Assembly: GCA_963843275.1 (NCBI GenBank)
Contig: CAWJJM010000012.1
Coordinates: 1-64,000, forward strand
DNA: 64,000 nucleotides
Source: CAWJJM01 sp963843275
GTDB lineage: Bacteria > Acidobacteriota > Thermoanaerobaculia > Multivoradales > JBCCEF01
Reading direction: 5' to 3'
The position numbers were made by a program, and so were the translations under genes. Position 1 is the stretch's first letter. Each line of letters starts with the position of its first letter. Of this stretch, positions 50,872 to 59,638 are shown in pieces. Under the pieces are notes generated by a model. It was given only the letters and a program-made list of their open reading frames with translations, was not told the DNA's origin and made no database searches.

Positions 50872-52395
50872 CTACGGCTCCGGCAGCTCCACCCAGCCGG
50901 TGGCGTGGCCGTCGTGGCAGGTCTGCGCGCGCTCCGGCGGCCCGGGCGGGTCGCTGTCGCCGAGCTCGCGGCGCAGCTCGGCCAGCCGGGCCTTCAGCTC
51001 GGCCACCACCGCGGCGTGCGCCGGGTCGGCGGCCAGGTTGCGGGTCTCGTCGGGGTCGGCGGCGAGGTCGTAGAGCTCCCACTCCTCGGGCTGCTCCCAG
51101 AAGTGGATGAGCTTCCAGCGCGCGGTGCGGATGCCGCGGTTCTTGCGCACGCAGTGGCCGGCGGGGAACTCGTAGTACTCGTAGAGGAAGGCGTCGCGCC
51201 AGGGGACGTCGGCGCCGGCCAGCAGCGGCACCAGGCTGCGGCCGTGCAGGCCCGGCGGCACCGGCACGCCGGCGAGCTGGAGCACCGTCGGCAGGACGTC
51301 GACGTTGAGCGCCATGTGGGTGCGGTCGACGCGGCCGGCGGCGAAGCGCCGCGGATAGCGGACGGCGAACGGCACCCGGATCGAGGGCTCGTACATCAGG
51401 CGCTTGTCGAACAGGCCGTGCTCGCCGAGGAAGAAGCCGTTGTCGGAGGTGTAGATCACCAGGGTGTCCTCGGCGAGGCCCTCGGCGTCGAGGAGGTCGA
51501 GCACCCGGCCGACGTTCTCGTCGACGCTGAGCAGCACCCGGTAGTAGTCCTTGACCATGTGCTCGAGGTTGCGCCGGGCGCGCTCGGCGGGCGGCAACGA
51601 CGCCGGCACCTCGTCGCGGTAGTCCGGCATGTCGGCGAGCGCCATCTCGGCGGCGCGCACCGCCTCCGGGCGCCCGGCGAGCCGGTCCTCGAAGGTGCGC
51701 GGCACGGGGACGTCGACGTCGTCGAAGGCGTGGGCGAAGCGCTTCGCGGGGCCCCAGGTGCGGTGTGGCGACTTGAACTGGTAGAGCAGGCAGAACGGCC
51801 GGTCCCGGGGCCGCTTGCGGAGGAACTCGAGCGCCTGGTCGCCGACCACGTCGTCGGCGTGGCCCCGCATCTTGAGCGGCGCGCCGTTGGCCAGCATCTC
51901 GGGGTCGTGGTAGACGCCCTGCCAGGGGAAGATCACCCAGTCGTCGAAGCCGCGGGGGGTCGACTTGAGGTGCCACTTGCCGACCAGCCCCGTGTGGTAG
52001 CCGGCCGCCTGGAGCAGCTCCGGCCAGGTCGGCTGGTCGGCGCGCAGCCCCGGACCGTTGTAGAACTGCGGCCCGTCGCCGTTGGTGACGATGCCGTGGG
52101 CGTGCGAGTAGAGGCCGGTGAGGAACGACGCCCGGCTCGGCCCGCACAGCGAGTCGGTGACGAAGAACTCCTCGAAGCGGATCCCCTCGTCGGCGATGCG
52201 GTCCATGTTCGGCGTCTCGAGGATCGGGTTGCCGTAGGCGCTCATCGCGTCCTTGCGCTGGTCGTCCGTCATCACGAACAGCACGTTCGGCGGCGGCACG
52301 TCCTGGGCACGGGCGCGGCGGGAGAAGGGGAGCGAGGCGACCGTGAGACCGAGCAGACGCAGGGCCTCGCGGCGGGAGAGCGGCACGTCGGTCAC
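50872..52395 (-). CDS. Secreted type I sulfatase
   Basis: A 507-residue sulfate-ester hydrolase. The N-terminus is a twin-arginine signal (SRREALRLLGLTVASLPFSRR). The core opens with NVLFVMTDDQRKD (metal Asp pair). DSLCGPSRASFLTG carries the CxPSR motif whose cysteine is converted to formylglycine. GKWHLK and YTSDNGFFLGEHGLFDKRLMYE supply further metal and substrate ligands. The motif starts with Cys, so it needs a formylglycine-generating enzyme not encoded here. The GTG at 52395 lies 9 nt after TATCAT. A free-living, polysaccharide-degrading life style is suggested. No other sulfatase is nearby. Confidence 0.93.
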   Translation of the reverse strand: MTDVPLSRREALRLLGLTVASLPFSRRARAQDVPPPNVLFVMTDDQRKDAMSAYGNPILETPNMDRIADEGIRFEEFFVTDSLCGPSRASFLTGLYSHAHGIVTNGDGPQFYNGPGLRADQPTWPELLQAAGYHTGLVGKWHLKSTPRGFDDWVIFPWQGVYHDPEMLANGAPLKMRGHADDVVGDQALEFLRKRPRDRPFCLLYQFKSPHRTWGPAKRFAHAFDDVDVPVPRTFEDRLAGRPEAVRAAEMALADMPDYRDEVPASLPPAERARRNLEHMVKDYYRVLLSVDENVGRVLDLLDAEGLAEDTLVIYTSDNGFFLGEHGLFDKRLMYEPSIRVPFAVRYPRRFAAGRVDRTHMALNVDVLPTVLQLAGVPVPPGLHGRSLVPLLAGADVPWRDAFLYEYYEFPAGHCVRKNRGIRTARWKLIHFWEQPEEWELYDLAADPDETRNLAADPAHAAVVAELKARLAELRRELGDSDPPGPPERAQTCHDGHATGWVELPEP

Positions 52396-52478
52396 GATGG
52401 AGGGATGATACCGGGCCGGGCGCCGGCGGGCGTTCTTCGCGGCGGTGGAGGGGGTGGAGGTCGCACGCCCCGGCCCTC

Positions 52479-53630
52479 TCAGCGCCGGGCTTCGAGCGTC
52501 AGGTGCCCCGCCTGGACCAGGCGCCAGAAGACGAGGCGGGCGTCGAGGGCCGGTAGCGAGCTGATCTTGACGATCGAGGCGATGTCGTAGGTGCCCGTCA
52601 CGCGGGAGAGCAGGAAGCCCTCGTGGCGACTGATCTTCGAGGCCGTGAGCTCCTCGAGCGGGGTGGCCAGCCGGGGGATCGCCGCGGGGGTGACGCCGGC
52701 GCGGTCGAGCACCTCGTGGATCCGTGCCTCCGCCGCCTCGACCGCCGCCGTCACCTCGCGGTTGCCGGGCTCGAGCGCCTGCGCCGCCCGCAGCCGCCGC
52801 AGCGCCTCCTCGTAGCGGGCGGCCTCGAGATGGGGCGCGGCGGCGGCGAGGAGCTGCGCCGCGTCGACGTCGCCGCTCGCCACGCGCCCCGGTCCGCCGC
52901 CGTTGCGCGACGCCGCGCCCGCCGCCGTCCACGGCGGCACCACCACCTTGACCAGGCCGCGCTGGGCGGCGGCGAAGACGGCCTCGCAGACCCGGAAGTC
53001 GGTCACCCCGGCGCGGTCGCGGATCTGTTCCAGGGTGGAGCGGTCGTCGACCAGCTCGAGGAGCCGGCGGTCGGCGTCGGCGAGCTTGGCGCGCCCGAGG
53101 TCGGCCACCGTCACCGGCACCGCCTCCAGGGTGGGGATGACGCCGCGGATGCGCTCCCACTCGTCGAGCCGGCGGACGCCTTCGAGCACGATCCCGGTGA
53201 CGTCGAGGTCGGTGGGGATCATCAACCGCTCGGGCAGCTCGTCGTCGAGGAACTCGAAGCTCCCGGCCGGCCAGGTGAAGATGTCGTAGATCGCCTCCCG
53301 GGCCTTGCGCTCGAGCAGCGGCTGCAGGTCCGCCTCGGCGAGCGCCCCCGACGACACCAGGATCTTCCCCAGCAGCATGCCGCTGCGCTCCTGCATGCCG
53401 ATCGCTTCGGTGAGCTGCTCGGGGGTGATGTGGCCGCGCGCGACCAGGAACTGGCCGAGGTACTCGCGCGGATCGGTCGACGCCGACGAGATGACGTGGC
53501 CGTCGCGGAAGTAGATCCGCTTCTCGACGCGCCCGTCGTCGATCACCAGGGTGCCGGTCTTCCGCCCCTGCGACAGCCACTGCAGCAGCTCGGCGAGCTG
53601 CATGGTCTGGAGGTTGCCGGTGATCGACAT
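52479..53630 (-). CDS. DUF4388 (PATAN) domain protein
   Basis: A 383-residue cytoplasmic protein. The N-terminal PATAN domain reads GNLQTMQLAELLQWLSQGRKTGTLVI, followed by YFRDGHVISS. A helical second part resembles type IV pilus/GspE N-terminal repeats (LGQFLVARGHITPEQLTEAI). The C-terminal third has a TPR-like stretch (YEEALRRLRAAQALEPGNREV). PATAN domains occur in regulators of motility and gliding in deltaproteobacteria and cyanobacteria. No partner is adjacent. A TATTCT hexamer (53680-53685, minus strand) lies 49 nt upstream. Confidence 0.85.
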   Translation of the reverse strand: MSITGNLQTMQLAELLQWLSQGRKTGTLVIDDGRVEKRIYFRDGHVISSASTDPREYLGQFLVARGHITPEQLTEAIGMQERSGMLLGKILVSSGALAEADLQPLLERKAREAIYDIFTWPAGSFEFLDDELPERLMIPTDLDVTGIVLEGVRRLDEWERIRGVIPTLEAVPVTVADLGRAKLADADRRLLELVDDRSTLEQIRDRAGVTDFRVCEAVFAAAQRGLVKVVVPPWTAAGAASRNGGGPGRVASGDVDAAQLLAAAAPHLEAARYEEALRRLRAAQALEPGNREVTAAVEAAEARIHEVLDRAGVTPAAIPRLATPLEELTASKISRHEGFLLSRVTGTYDIASIVKISSLPALDARLVFWRLVQAGHLTLEARR

Positions 53631-53805
53631 GGATCGGATGAGCGCGTGGCGATGTCCGTATGCGTCGCGGCGGAACAGGAGAATACACCGCGCACGGCCC
53701 GAACGGACCCCCAGACCCCCGCCAGCTCCCCTTGCAAGCCCGGAGCCGCCCCGGCCTACCTCCCGCCCCGGAACGCCCTCCCCGAGACCAGCGCGAGGCC
53801 CCCCC

Positions 53806-54043
53806 GATGCACCGCCCCGCGAGACCGTGGAGACGGGGGGAGATGCAAGGAGCGCGAGGGATCAGCGAGCCGTGAACGCCGCGGACCTCCGGGCGCGAGC
53901 GAAGCGAGGCGCCCCGGTGCACCGACCGACCAGGCGCTGGAGAAGGGTGTGGATGCAAGGAGCGCGAGGGAGGTGGGCTGAGGCGTACACCCGTACGCCG
54001 CAGGCCCGCCGAGCGAGCAGCGACGCCGCAGACGCGCCCTTCT
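53806..54043 (-). repeat. Copy 3 of the post-stop repeat plus a ~110-bp tandem duplication
   Basis: Read on the minus strand this begins right at the dcd stop codon. It has GCGGCGTCGCTGCTCGCTCG, then a hairpin with arms GGCGTAC and GTACGCC around GGGT (53982-53999). The tail CCACCTCCCTCGCG and CTCCTTGCATCC completes the element (53954-54043). Behind it a unit of about 110 bp starting at the GATGCAAGGAGCGCGAGGGA block (53842 and 53952, plus strand) is duplicated, with a further partial copy from 53806. Together with the PATAN promoter this accounts for most of the 413-bp gap. The remaining bases 53700-53805 show no clear signal. Confidence 0.82.
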
Positions 54044-54532
54044 CTAGCGCCTGGCCGGGGTGGTGCCTTTTTGGCCCTGGTAATGACTCGACGACCCCGG
54101 CTCCCCGTACGCCACCTCCGGCTCGCTCTCCATGGCGACGAAGATGAGCTGGGCGATGCGGCGCCCCGCCTCGAGCACGAAGGGCTCGGGGCCGAGGTTC
54201 TGCAGCTCCAGGGTGATGTTGCCCTCGAACCCCGGGTCGCACCAGCCGGCCAGCGAGTGGTTGATCCACAGGCGGCCGAGGGTCGACTTGAGCTTGAGGT
54301 CGCAGGCCACCGTCCGCGGGATGCGGACGTACTCCAGGGTCGACGCGAGGACGACCTCGCCGGGGAACAGCTTGATGTGCGGCGCGCTGAACTCCTCCGG
54401 GTCGCGGGTGGGGCAGATCCAGTGATCGCCCACCCGCACGTCGTAGCTGGCGGCGTTGACCTGGTCGGGGGCGTAGGGCTCGACGCCCCCCTCCTCCGCC
54501 CAGCGGCGGATCCAGCGGTCCGGCTTGATCAC
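54044..54532 (-). CDS. dcd: dCTP deaminase
   Basis: Dcd converts dCTP to dUTP for thymidylate synthesis. The 162-residue protein has the trimeric dUTPase-like fold motifs. LKSTLGRLWINHSLAGWCDPGFEGNITLEL appears as one block (residues 85-114) with the catalytic Glu in TLEL. It ends with HYQGQKGTTPARR, the nucleotide-binding tail. The GTG start overlaps the glpX stop (GTGA), so it closes the gcdH-glpX-dcd operon. It is shorter than E. coli Dcd (193 residues) but similar to compact forms. Repeat copy 3 begins at its stop codon. Confidence 0.93.
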   Translation of the reverse strand: MIKPDRWIRRWAEEGGVEPYAPDQVNAASYDVRVGDHWICPTRDPEEFSAPHIKLFPGEVVLASTLEYVRIPRTVACDLKLKSTLGRLWINHSLAGWCDPGFEGNITLELQNLGPEPFVLEAGRRIAQLIFVAMESEPEVAYGEPGSSSHYQGQKGTTPARR

Positions 54533-55521
54533 GTGAAGAAGATGGGCGTCTGCACGTCGGGGTCCGTGCGGTGGATGGTGTCGACGAAGCGGATCATCTG
54601 CCGCGACAGCGACATGAAGAGGGTCGAGGTGCGCAGGCCGCCGCCGAAGAACCGCACCCCCTGCAGCAGCTCGCCGTCGGTCACCCCGGTGCAGGTGAAC
54701 AGGATCTCGTCGCCCGGCGCCAGGTCCTCGGTGCCGTAGATGCGGTCGAGGTCGGTGAAGCCGAGCTTGGCGAGTCGTTCGTGCTGCGCGGGATTCAGCG
54801 CCCGCAGCCGGGCCTGGATCTCGCCGCCCAGGCAGCGCATGGCGGCGGCGGTGATCACCCCCTCCGGGGCACCGCCGATGCCCCAGGCCGCATGCACCCC
54901 GGTGCCGCGCACCGCCGCCGCGATCCCCGCCGAGAGGTCGCCGTCGCCGATCAGGCGGATGCGCGCCCCGGCCTCGCGGATGTCGGCGACGAGCTGGCGG
55001 TGGCGCTCGCGCTCGAGCACCACCACCACCAGCTCGGTGACCTCGCGCTTGAAGGCGCGGGCGATGTTGCGCAGGTTCTCGGCCACCGGCGCGTCGAGGT
55101 GCACGGCGCCGCGGGCGGTGGGGCCGACGACGATCTTCTCCATGTAGGTGTCGGGCGCGTGCAGCAGGCCGCCGCGCTCCGAGGCGGCGAGCACCGCCAC
55201 GGCGTCGTTGGCGCCGGTGGCGCACAGGTTGGTGCCCTCCAGCGGGTCGACGGCGATGTCGACCGCGAGTGCCCCGTCCTTGCCCTTGTGCTTGCCGAGC
55301 TCCTCGCCGATGTAGAGCATCGGCGCCTCGTCGCGCTCCCCCTCGCCGATGACGATGCGGGCGGCGATGTCGAGGCGGTCGAGCTCGACGCGCATGGCCT
55401 CGACCGCCATCTGGTCGGACCAGGTGCGGTCGCCGTGCCCCATGGTGCGGGCGGCGGCGATGGCGGCCTGCTCGGTGACCCGGATGAAGTCCTGCTCGAG
55501 GACGCGGTCGACGCCGGTCAT
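54529..55521 (-). CDS. glpX: Class II fructose-1,6-bisphosphatase
   Basis: GlpX hydrolyses fructose-1,6-bisphosphate in gluconeogenesis. The 330-residue protein shows VIGEGERDEAPMLYIGEELG, AVDIAVDPLEGTNLCATGAN (metal-binding Asp/Glu), RIRLIGDGDLSAGIAAAV, and WGIGGAPEGVITAAAMRCLG. Its ATG shares one base with the upstream TGA (TGATG). With pyruvate kinase at 14496-15992, the window holds opposing steps of glycolysis and gluconeogenesis, in separate operons. Confidence 0.95.
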   Translation of the reverse strand: MTGVDRVLEQDFIRVTEQAAIAAARTMGHGDRTWSDQMAVEAMRVELDRLDIAARIVIGEGERDEAPMLYIGEELGKHKGKDGALAVDIAVDPLEGTNLCATGANDAVAVLAASERGGLLHAPDTYMEKIVVGPTARGAVHLDAPVAENLRNIARAFKREVTELVVVVLERERHRQLVADIREAGARIRLIGDGDLSAGIAAAVRGTGVHAAWGIGGAPEGVITAAAMRCLGGEIQARLRALNPAQHERLAKLGFTDLDRIYGTEDLAPGDEILFTCTGVTDGELLQGVRFFGGGLRTSTLFMSLSRQMIRFVDTIHRTDPDVQTPIFFT

Positions 55522-56756
55522 CACGACCTCCCGCGCACCGGCTCCGGCTCGCGGGTCGTCCGGACCGCCTTCTCCATGGGCATCGGCGGGTTGTAGGAGG
55601 GGATGCCGGTGATCTGCTCGCCGAGGACGAGGCCGTGGATGTCGTGCGTCCCCTCGTAGGTGAAGACCGACTCGATGTTCATCATGTGGCGGATCACCGG
55701 GTAGTCGTCGACGATGCCGTTGGCGCCGAGGATCTCCCGCGCCAGGCGCGCCGACTCCCGTGCCACCCAGACGTTGTTGCGCTTGCCGAGCGACACCTGG
55801 TAGTGCTTGAGACGGTCCTGGTCCTTGAGGCGGCCGAGCTGGAGCACCAGGAGCTGGCCCTTGGTGATCTCCGACAGCATCCACACCAGCTTCTCCTGCA
55901 CGAGCTGGTGGCTGGCGATCGGCTGGCCGGCGAACTGCTTGCGCTCCTTGGCGTAGTCGAGCGCGCACTGGTAGCAGGCCATCGCCGCTCCCAGCCCGCC
56001 CCAGGCGATGCCGTAGCGCGCCTGGTTGAGGCACATCAGGGCGTTCTTCAGGCCGGTGGTCTCCGGCAGCAGGTTCTCGGCCGGGATGCGGCAGCTCGAG
56101 AAGCCGAGCTCGGAGGTGACCGAGGCGCGCAGCGAGAACTTGCCGTGCTGGTCGGTGGAGGTGTAGCCCGGGGTGCCCTTCTCGACCAGGAAGCCGCGCA
56201 CGCCCTCGTCGGTCTTCGCCCACACCACCGCGACGTCGGCCAGGGTGCCGTTGGTGATCCACTGCTTCGAGCCGTCGAGCACCCAGGAGTCGCCGTCACG
56301 CCGCGCGGTGGTGATCATGCCGCCGGGGTTGGAGCCGAACTCGGGCTCGGTGAGGCCGAAGCAGCCGATCGCCTCGCCCGAGGCGAGCGCCGGGATCCAG
56401 CGGTCCTTCTGCTCCTGGGACCCGAACGCGTAGATCGGGTACATCACCAGGCCGCTCTGCACCGAGGCGAAGCTGCGCACCCCGGAGTCGCCGCGCTCGA
56501 GCTCCTGCATGATCAGGCCGTAGGCGACGTTGTTGAGGCCGGGCAGCCCGTACTCGTCGATCGTCGGGCCGAACATGCCCAGCTCGGCCATCTCCGGGAC
56601 CAGCTCGATGGGGAACCGCGCCTCGCGGTTGGCCTCCTCGATGATCGGGAGGACCTTCTCGTCGACGAAGTCGCGGACGGTGTCGCGCACCAGCCGCTCC
56701 TCCGGGCTCAGGAGGGCGTCGAAGTCCACGAAATCCACGCCGGGAAAACGGCTCAC
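55521..56756 (-). CDS. gcdH: Acyl-CoA dehydrogenase, glutaryl-CoA dehydrogenase-like
   Basis: A 411-residue FAD enzyme. Motifs are CFGLTEPEFGSNPGGM, DGSKQWITNGTLADVAVVWAK (both in the beta domain), YGIAWGGLGAAMACYQCALDY and ERKQFAGQPIASHQL. The catalytic glutamate is in FTYEGTHDIHGLVLG, the form found in glutaryl-CoA dehydrogenases. Oxidative decarboxylation of glutaryl-CoA to crotonyl-CoA (lysine/tryptophan breakdown) is likely. The GTG at 56756 has AGGAGG upstream. The leader is about 100 nt from TATGAT at 56860-56865 and contains a 21-codon open frame ending in the Shine-Dalgarno region. It heads the gcdH-glpX-dcd operon. Confidence 0.88.
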   Translation of the reverse strand: MSRFPGVDFVDFDALLSPEERLVRDTVRDFVDEKVLPIIEEANREARFPIELVPEMAELGMFGPTIDEYGLPGLNNVAYGLIMQELERGDSGVRSFASVQSGLVMYPIYAFGSQEQKDRWIPALASGEAIGCFGLTEPEFGSNPGGMITTARRDGDSWVLDGSKQWITNGTLADVAVVWAKTDEGVRGFLVEKGTPGYTSTDQHGKFSLRASVTSELGFSSCRIPAENLLPETTGLKNALMCLNQARYGIAWGGLGAAMACYQCALDYAKERKQFAGQPIASHQLVQEKLVWMLSEITKGQLLVLQLGRLKDQDRLKHYQVSLGKRNNVWVARESARLAREILGANGIVDDYPVIRHMMNIESVFTYEGTHDIHGLVLGEQITGIPSYNPPMPMEKAVRTTREPEPVRGRS

Positions 56757-56932
56757 GGGGGACCTCCTCAGGGTTGGCGAATGGTCGGGAACAGCGGCGG
56801 CGGGGCGACGTGGCGATACCGCACACCTGCCATGGGGGCGCCCGGAAAGCCGCCCCGGGATCATAGCACGCAGGGGGACCGCGGCCGGCCCGTCGGAGGG
56901 CCGCGCCGGCCGGCGCGTTATGATCCGTGACC

Positions 56933-57202
56933 GTGGCGAACTTCCCGGGCGGTAGCGCCTACGCCATGGTGCGGGACGTCGCGTCCGGCCACCTCCTGGT
57001 GACCGAGCGGACGCTCGCCAAGATGTCCAAGGCCGAGCTCGAGCTGCTCCGCTTCGAGCTCGACCGCCACCTGCGCGAGATCCGCGGCGACCAACCGTCG
57101 CTCGACGACCTGCCCGCCATCCAGCAGCGCAACCGCCGCATCCAGCGGATCAACACCACCCTGATGGTGCTGCGCAGCTTCCGCATGAAGCTGCGCTCGT
57201 AG
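56933..57202 (+). CDS. Small conserved-looking helical protein of unknown function
   Basis: An 89-residue protein with ATLAKMSKAEL-like and FELDRHLREIRGDQPSLDDLP segments, then a basic helix RRIQRINTTLMVLRSFRMKL. It is alpha-helical, charged and without membrane segments. I recognise no family. TATGAT at 56919-56924 is only 2 nt before an upstream GTG (56927) but 8 nt before this GTG, so a leaderless start at 56933 fits best. A strong hairpin follows its stop, and the next gene is convergent. The ORF is supported by promoter, terminator and codon use rather than homology. Confidence 0.6.
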   Translation: MANFPGGSAYAMVRDVASGHLLVTERTLAKMSKAELELLRFELDRHLREIRGDQPSLDDLPAIQQRNRRIQRINTTLMVLRSFRMKLRS

Positions 57203-57228
57203 GGCCGCGCGGTCTCTCCCGCCGCGCC

Positions 57229-57248
57229 CGCCGGACCCTCGTCCGGCG
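57229..57248. terminator. Hairpin between convergent genes
   Basis: Arms CGCCGGAC and GTCCGGCG form a perfect 8-bp stem around CCTC in the 55-bp gap between the small helical gene and the convergent outer-membrane protein gene. It is a good candidate for a bidirectional terminator, although it lacks a T run. Confidence 0.55.
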
Positions 57249-57257
57249 GCGCCGCGG

Positions 57258-57929
57258 TCAGAAGCCGCGCACCGCGAGGAAGGTCAGCGCGGCGCCCCCC
57301 GGGTCGTCCTCGCCGTAGTAGCGGTTGACGCCGCGGTCGGGGAGGGCGCCGGGGAAGGTCGACCAGCGCAGCTCGCCGCCGAAGCTCCAGCGGGCCCCCG
57401 CCGGCTGGCGCCGCAGGCCCACCACCAGGCTGCCCCCCGGGTCGCTGCCGCTGGCGCTGTCGCCGGCCGAGGAGACGCGCCAGGAGAGGAACGACGGGCC
57501 GCCGCCGGCGTAGACGTCCCAGCGCGCCGCGGGGCGGAAGCGCCAGGCGGCGGTGAGGTGCAGCGGGATCGTGGTCAACGTCTCGCCGATGCCGGTGCCG
57601 CGGGGCGGGTCGGTGAGCAGCACCCGCTCGCCCTCGACCCGGCCGGCGTCGAGCGACAGGTCGAAGCGCCAGCGCCGGCCGGCGTCGACCTCGAGCTCGG
57701 CGCCGAGCCGCGGCATCGGCTCGCCGAAGACGGCGTCGTAGCTGTCCGGCGAGTCCACCATGTCGAAGAGGCCGGCGCGCAGGCCGAAGGCCCAGCGGAC
57801 CGCGCGGTGGGCGGGGGCGGCCGGGCCGGGGTCCGGCTGCGCCCGGGCGGGCGGAGCGAGGGCGGCCAGCGCGGCCGCGGCGAGGGTGGCGGCGAGCGCG
57901 CGGCGGGCGGTGCGGCGGGTCGTCGGCAT
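57258..57929 (-). CDS. Probable small outer-membrane beta-barrel protein
   Basis: A 223-residue exported protein. Signal peptide residues 1-30 end in APPARAQ. Alternating hydrophobic strands with aromatic ends follow (VRWAFGLRAGLF, WRFDLSLDAGRV, TIPLHLTAAWRF, WDVYAGGGPSFLSWRV). The C-terminus TFLAVRGF ends in phenylalanine, the usual Bam signal for outer-membrane barrels. Eight strands are plausible. It lies 29 bp after the subtilase gene, probably in one operon. Ligand and role are unknown. Confidence 0.75.
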   Translation of the reverse strand: MPTTRRTARRALAATLAAAALAALAPPARAQPDPGPAAPAHRAVRWAFGLRAGLFDMVDSPDSYDAVFGEPMPRLGAELEVDAGRRWRFDLSLDAGRVEGERVLLTDPPRGTGIGETLTTIPLHLTAAWRFRPAARWDVYAGGGPSFLSWRVSSAGDSASGSDPGGSLVVGLRRQPAGARWSFGGELRWSTFPGALPDRGVNRYYGEDDPGGAALTFLAVRGF

Positions 57930-57958
57930 GGCGTTCCTCGGGTTGCGGGCGGCGGGCA

Positions 57959-59494
57959 TCAGAGGCCGAACCCCAGCCCGCGGTGGGCCGCCGCGGCGTC
58001 GAGCAGCCCGTAGGCGGTGGCGTCGTCGAAGCCGGGGGCGGCGAGGTCGCGGGCGGTCAGCTCGAGCAGGGCGCGCACGGCCTCGGGGTCGTCGACCCCC
58101 AGCCCCACGAGCAGCGCCGCGACGCCGGCGACGTGCGGGGTGGCGAACGACGTGCCGGTGGCCCAGAAGGCGCCGTACAGGGTCCCTCCGGTCAGCGGGT
58201 CGTGGAGGAAGCTGGTCGCCAGCACGCCGTCGCGCACGTTGGGGGCGACGAGGTCGTTGTCGCCGCCGCCCGGGGCCACCAGGTCGAGGCTGGGCCCGTA
58301 GTTCGAGTAGCCGGCGCGGCCGTCGTCGTAGGTGGTGGCGCCCACCGCGATCACGTCGGCGTAGCGTGCCGGGTAGGCGACGTCGCGCCCCAGCTCGTCG
58401 TCGAACAGCCCCTCCTCCGCTTCGTTGCCGGCGGCGGCCACCACCACCACGCCGCGCCGGTGGGCGTCGGCCACCGCCTCGGCGAGGGCCGAGGAGCCGC
58501 GGGTGGCGCCGAGGCTGAGGTTGATCACCCGGGCGCCGTGGGTGGCGGCCCAGGTGATCCCCTCGGCGACGTCCGAGGTGGTGCCGAAGCCGTCCGGACC
58601 GAGCACCCGCACCGGCATGATGGTCACCCGCGGCGCCACCGAGGCGCCGGCGACGGCGTTGTTCACGGTCGCCGCCAGGATCGAGGCGACGAAGGTGCCG
58701 TGGCCGAAGCGGGGCGAGGTCAGCGGCGCGTCGGGGTCGCCGGCGCCGCCGTCGTAGGCCGGCCCGCCGTCCACCAGGTCGATGCCGGCGGTGAAGGCGG
58801 TGCCGTCGAGGTCGGGTCCGCGGCGGGCGGGGAACGTGGCGCCGTCGCCGTAGGCCACGCCCGTGTCGACCACCGCCACCACCACGCCGGCGCCCTCGTC
58901 GGGGTCGAGCTCGAGCGCCTCCGGGATGCGGATCCGGTGCAGCGGCCACTGGAGGTCGAAGAGCGGGTCGTCGAAGCGGACCGCGGCGGCGGCGACCCCT
59001 TCCCACGCCGCGTGCACCAGCGGGTCGGTCTCCGCCCACTCGACGGTGGTCTGGGCGCGGAAGCGGGCGGCCAGCTCCTCCGGCGTCGTCCCCGCCGGGA
59101 CGTCGACGCGGGCGAAGGGGGCGAAGCGGGCGCGGGCCCAGCGCGGGGCGCCGAGCCCGGCGGCCACCGTGGCGGCCTGCCAGTCGGGGACCGCGTCGGC
59201 GAAGCGCACCAGGATGTGGTCGGCGGCGCGGCCCGCGGCCAGCCGCGCGCGGGTGGCGAACGGGCGCGGTTCGAGACGGCGATCGCGCGGTGCCGCGGGC
59301 GGGCGGTCGCCGGGGCGTGCCGCCGGCGGCGCCGCCCCGGTGCGGGGCGGGGTCGGGAGAGCCGCCTCCAGGGGCGGCGTGCGCGGCCGGTCGGGCCGCT
59401 GGGCGGCCGGGGCCGGCAGCGCCAGCGCGCCGGCGAGGGCGGCGGCGAGGGCGAGGGGGACGACGGTGCGGTGCCGCGGGCGGTGGGGGGGCAT
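57959..59494 (-). CDS. Secreted subtilisin-like serine protease (S8)
   Basis: A 511-residue subtilase. Signal peptide residues 1-30 (VVPLALAAALAGALALPAPA) are followed by a Pro/Arg-rich stretch. A propeptide of the Inhibitor I9 kind comes next (ADHILVRFADAVPDWQ). The catalytic domain has Asp in VVAVVDTGVAYGDG, His in FGHGTFVASIL, the oxyanion Asn in VVVAAAGNEAEEG and Ser in GTSFATPHVAGVAALL. AAGGAG stands 5 nt before the ATG. TACAAT (59532-59537, minus) is a likely -10 box. Export to periplasm or outside is expected. Confidence 0.93.
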   Translation of the reverse strand: MPPHRPRHRTVVPLALAAALAGALALPAPAAQRPDRPRTPPLEAALPTPPRTGAAPPAARPGDRPPAAPRDRRLEPRPFATRARLAAGRAADHILVRFADAVPDWQAATVAAGLGAPRWARARFAPFARVDVPAGTTPEELAARFRAQTTVEWAETDPLVHAAWEGVAAAAVRFDDPLFDLQWPLHRIRIPEALELDPDEGAGVVVAVVDTGVAYGDGATFPARRGPDLDGTAFTAGIDLVDGGPAYDGGAGDPDAPLTSPRFGHGTFVASILAATVNNAVAGASVAPRVTIMPVRVLGPDGFGTTSDVAEGITWAATHGARVINLSLGATRGSSALAEAVADAHRRGVVVVAAAGNEAEEGLFDDELGRDVAYPARYADVIAVGATTYDDGRAGYSNYGPSLDLVAPGGGDNDLVAPNVRDGVLATSFLHDPLTGGTLYGAFWATGTSFATPHVAGVAALLVGLGVDDPEAVRALLELTARDLAAPGFDDATAYGLLDAAAAHRGLGFGL

Positions 59495-59638
59495 GGGGAT
59501 CTCCTTGGAGTCGTGACCGGGGCGCGCCGACATTGTAGACGCTGGCACGGCAGGCTCGGAGGGACGGTATGATCGGGCCTCCGCGCCGGCCCCGGGCCGG
59601 TCTCCACCCCCCTTCGATCCCAGCGCCCGTCCCGATCC

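Noticed and set aside
53862..54269. Small plus- or minus-strand proteins encoded by the repeat (for example frames with DARSAREG)
   Set aside because: Frames differ between copies and end at random; the conserved feature is the hairpin, not a reading frame.
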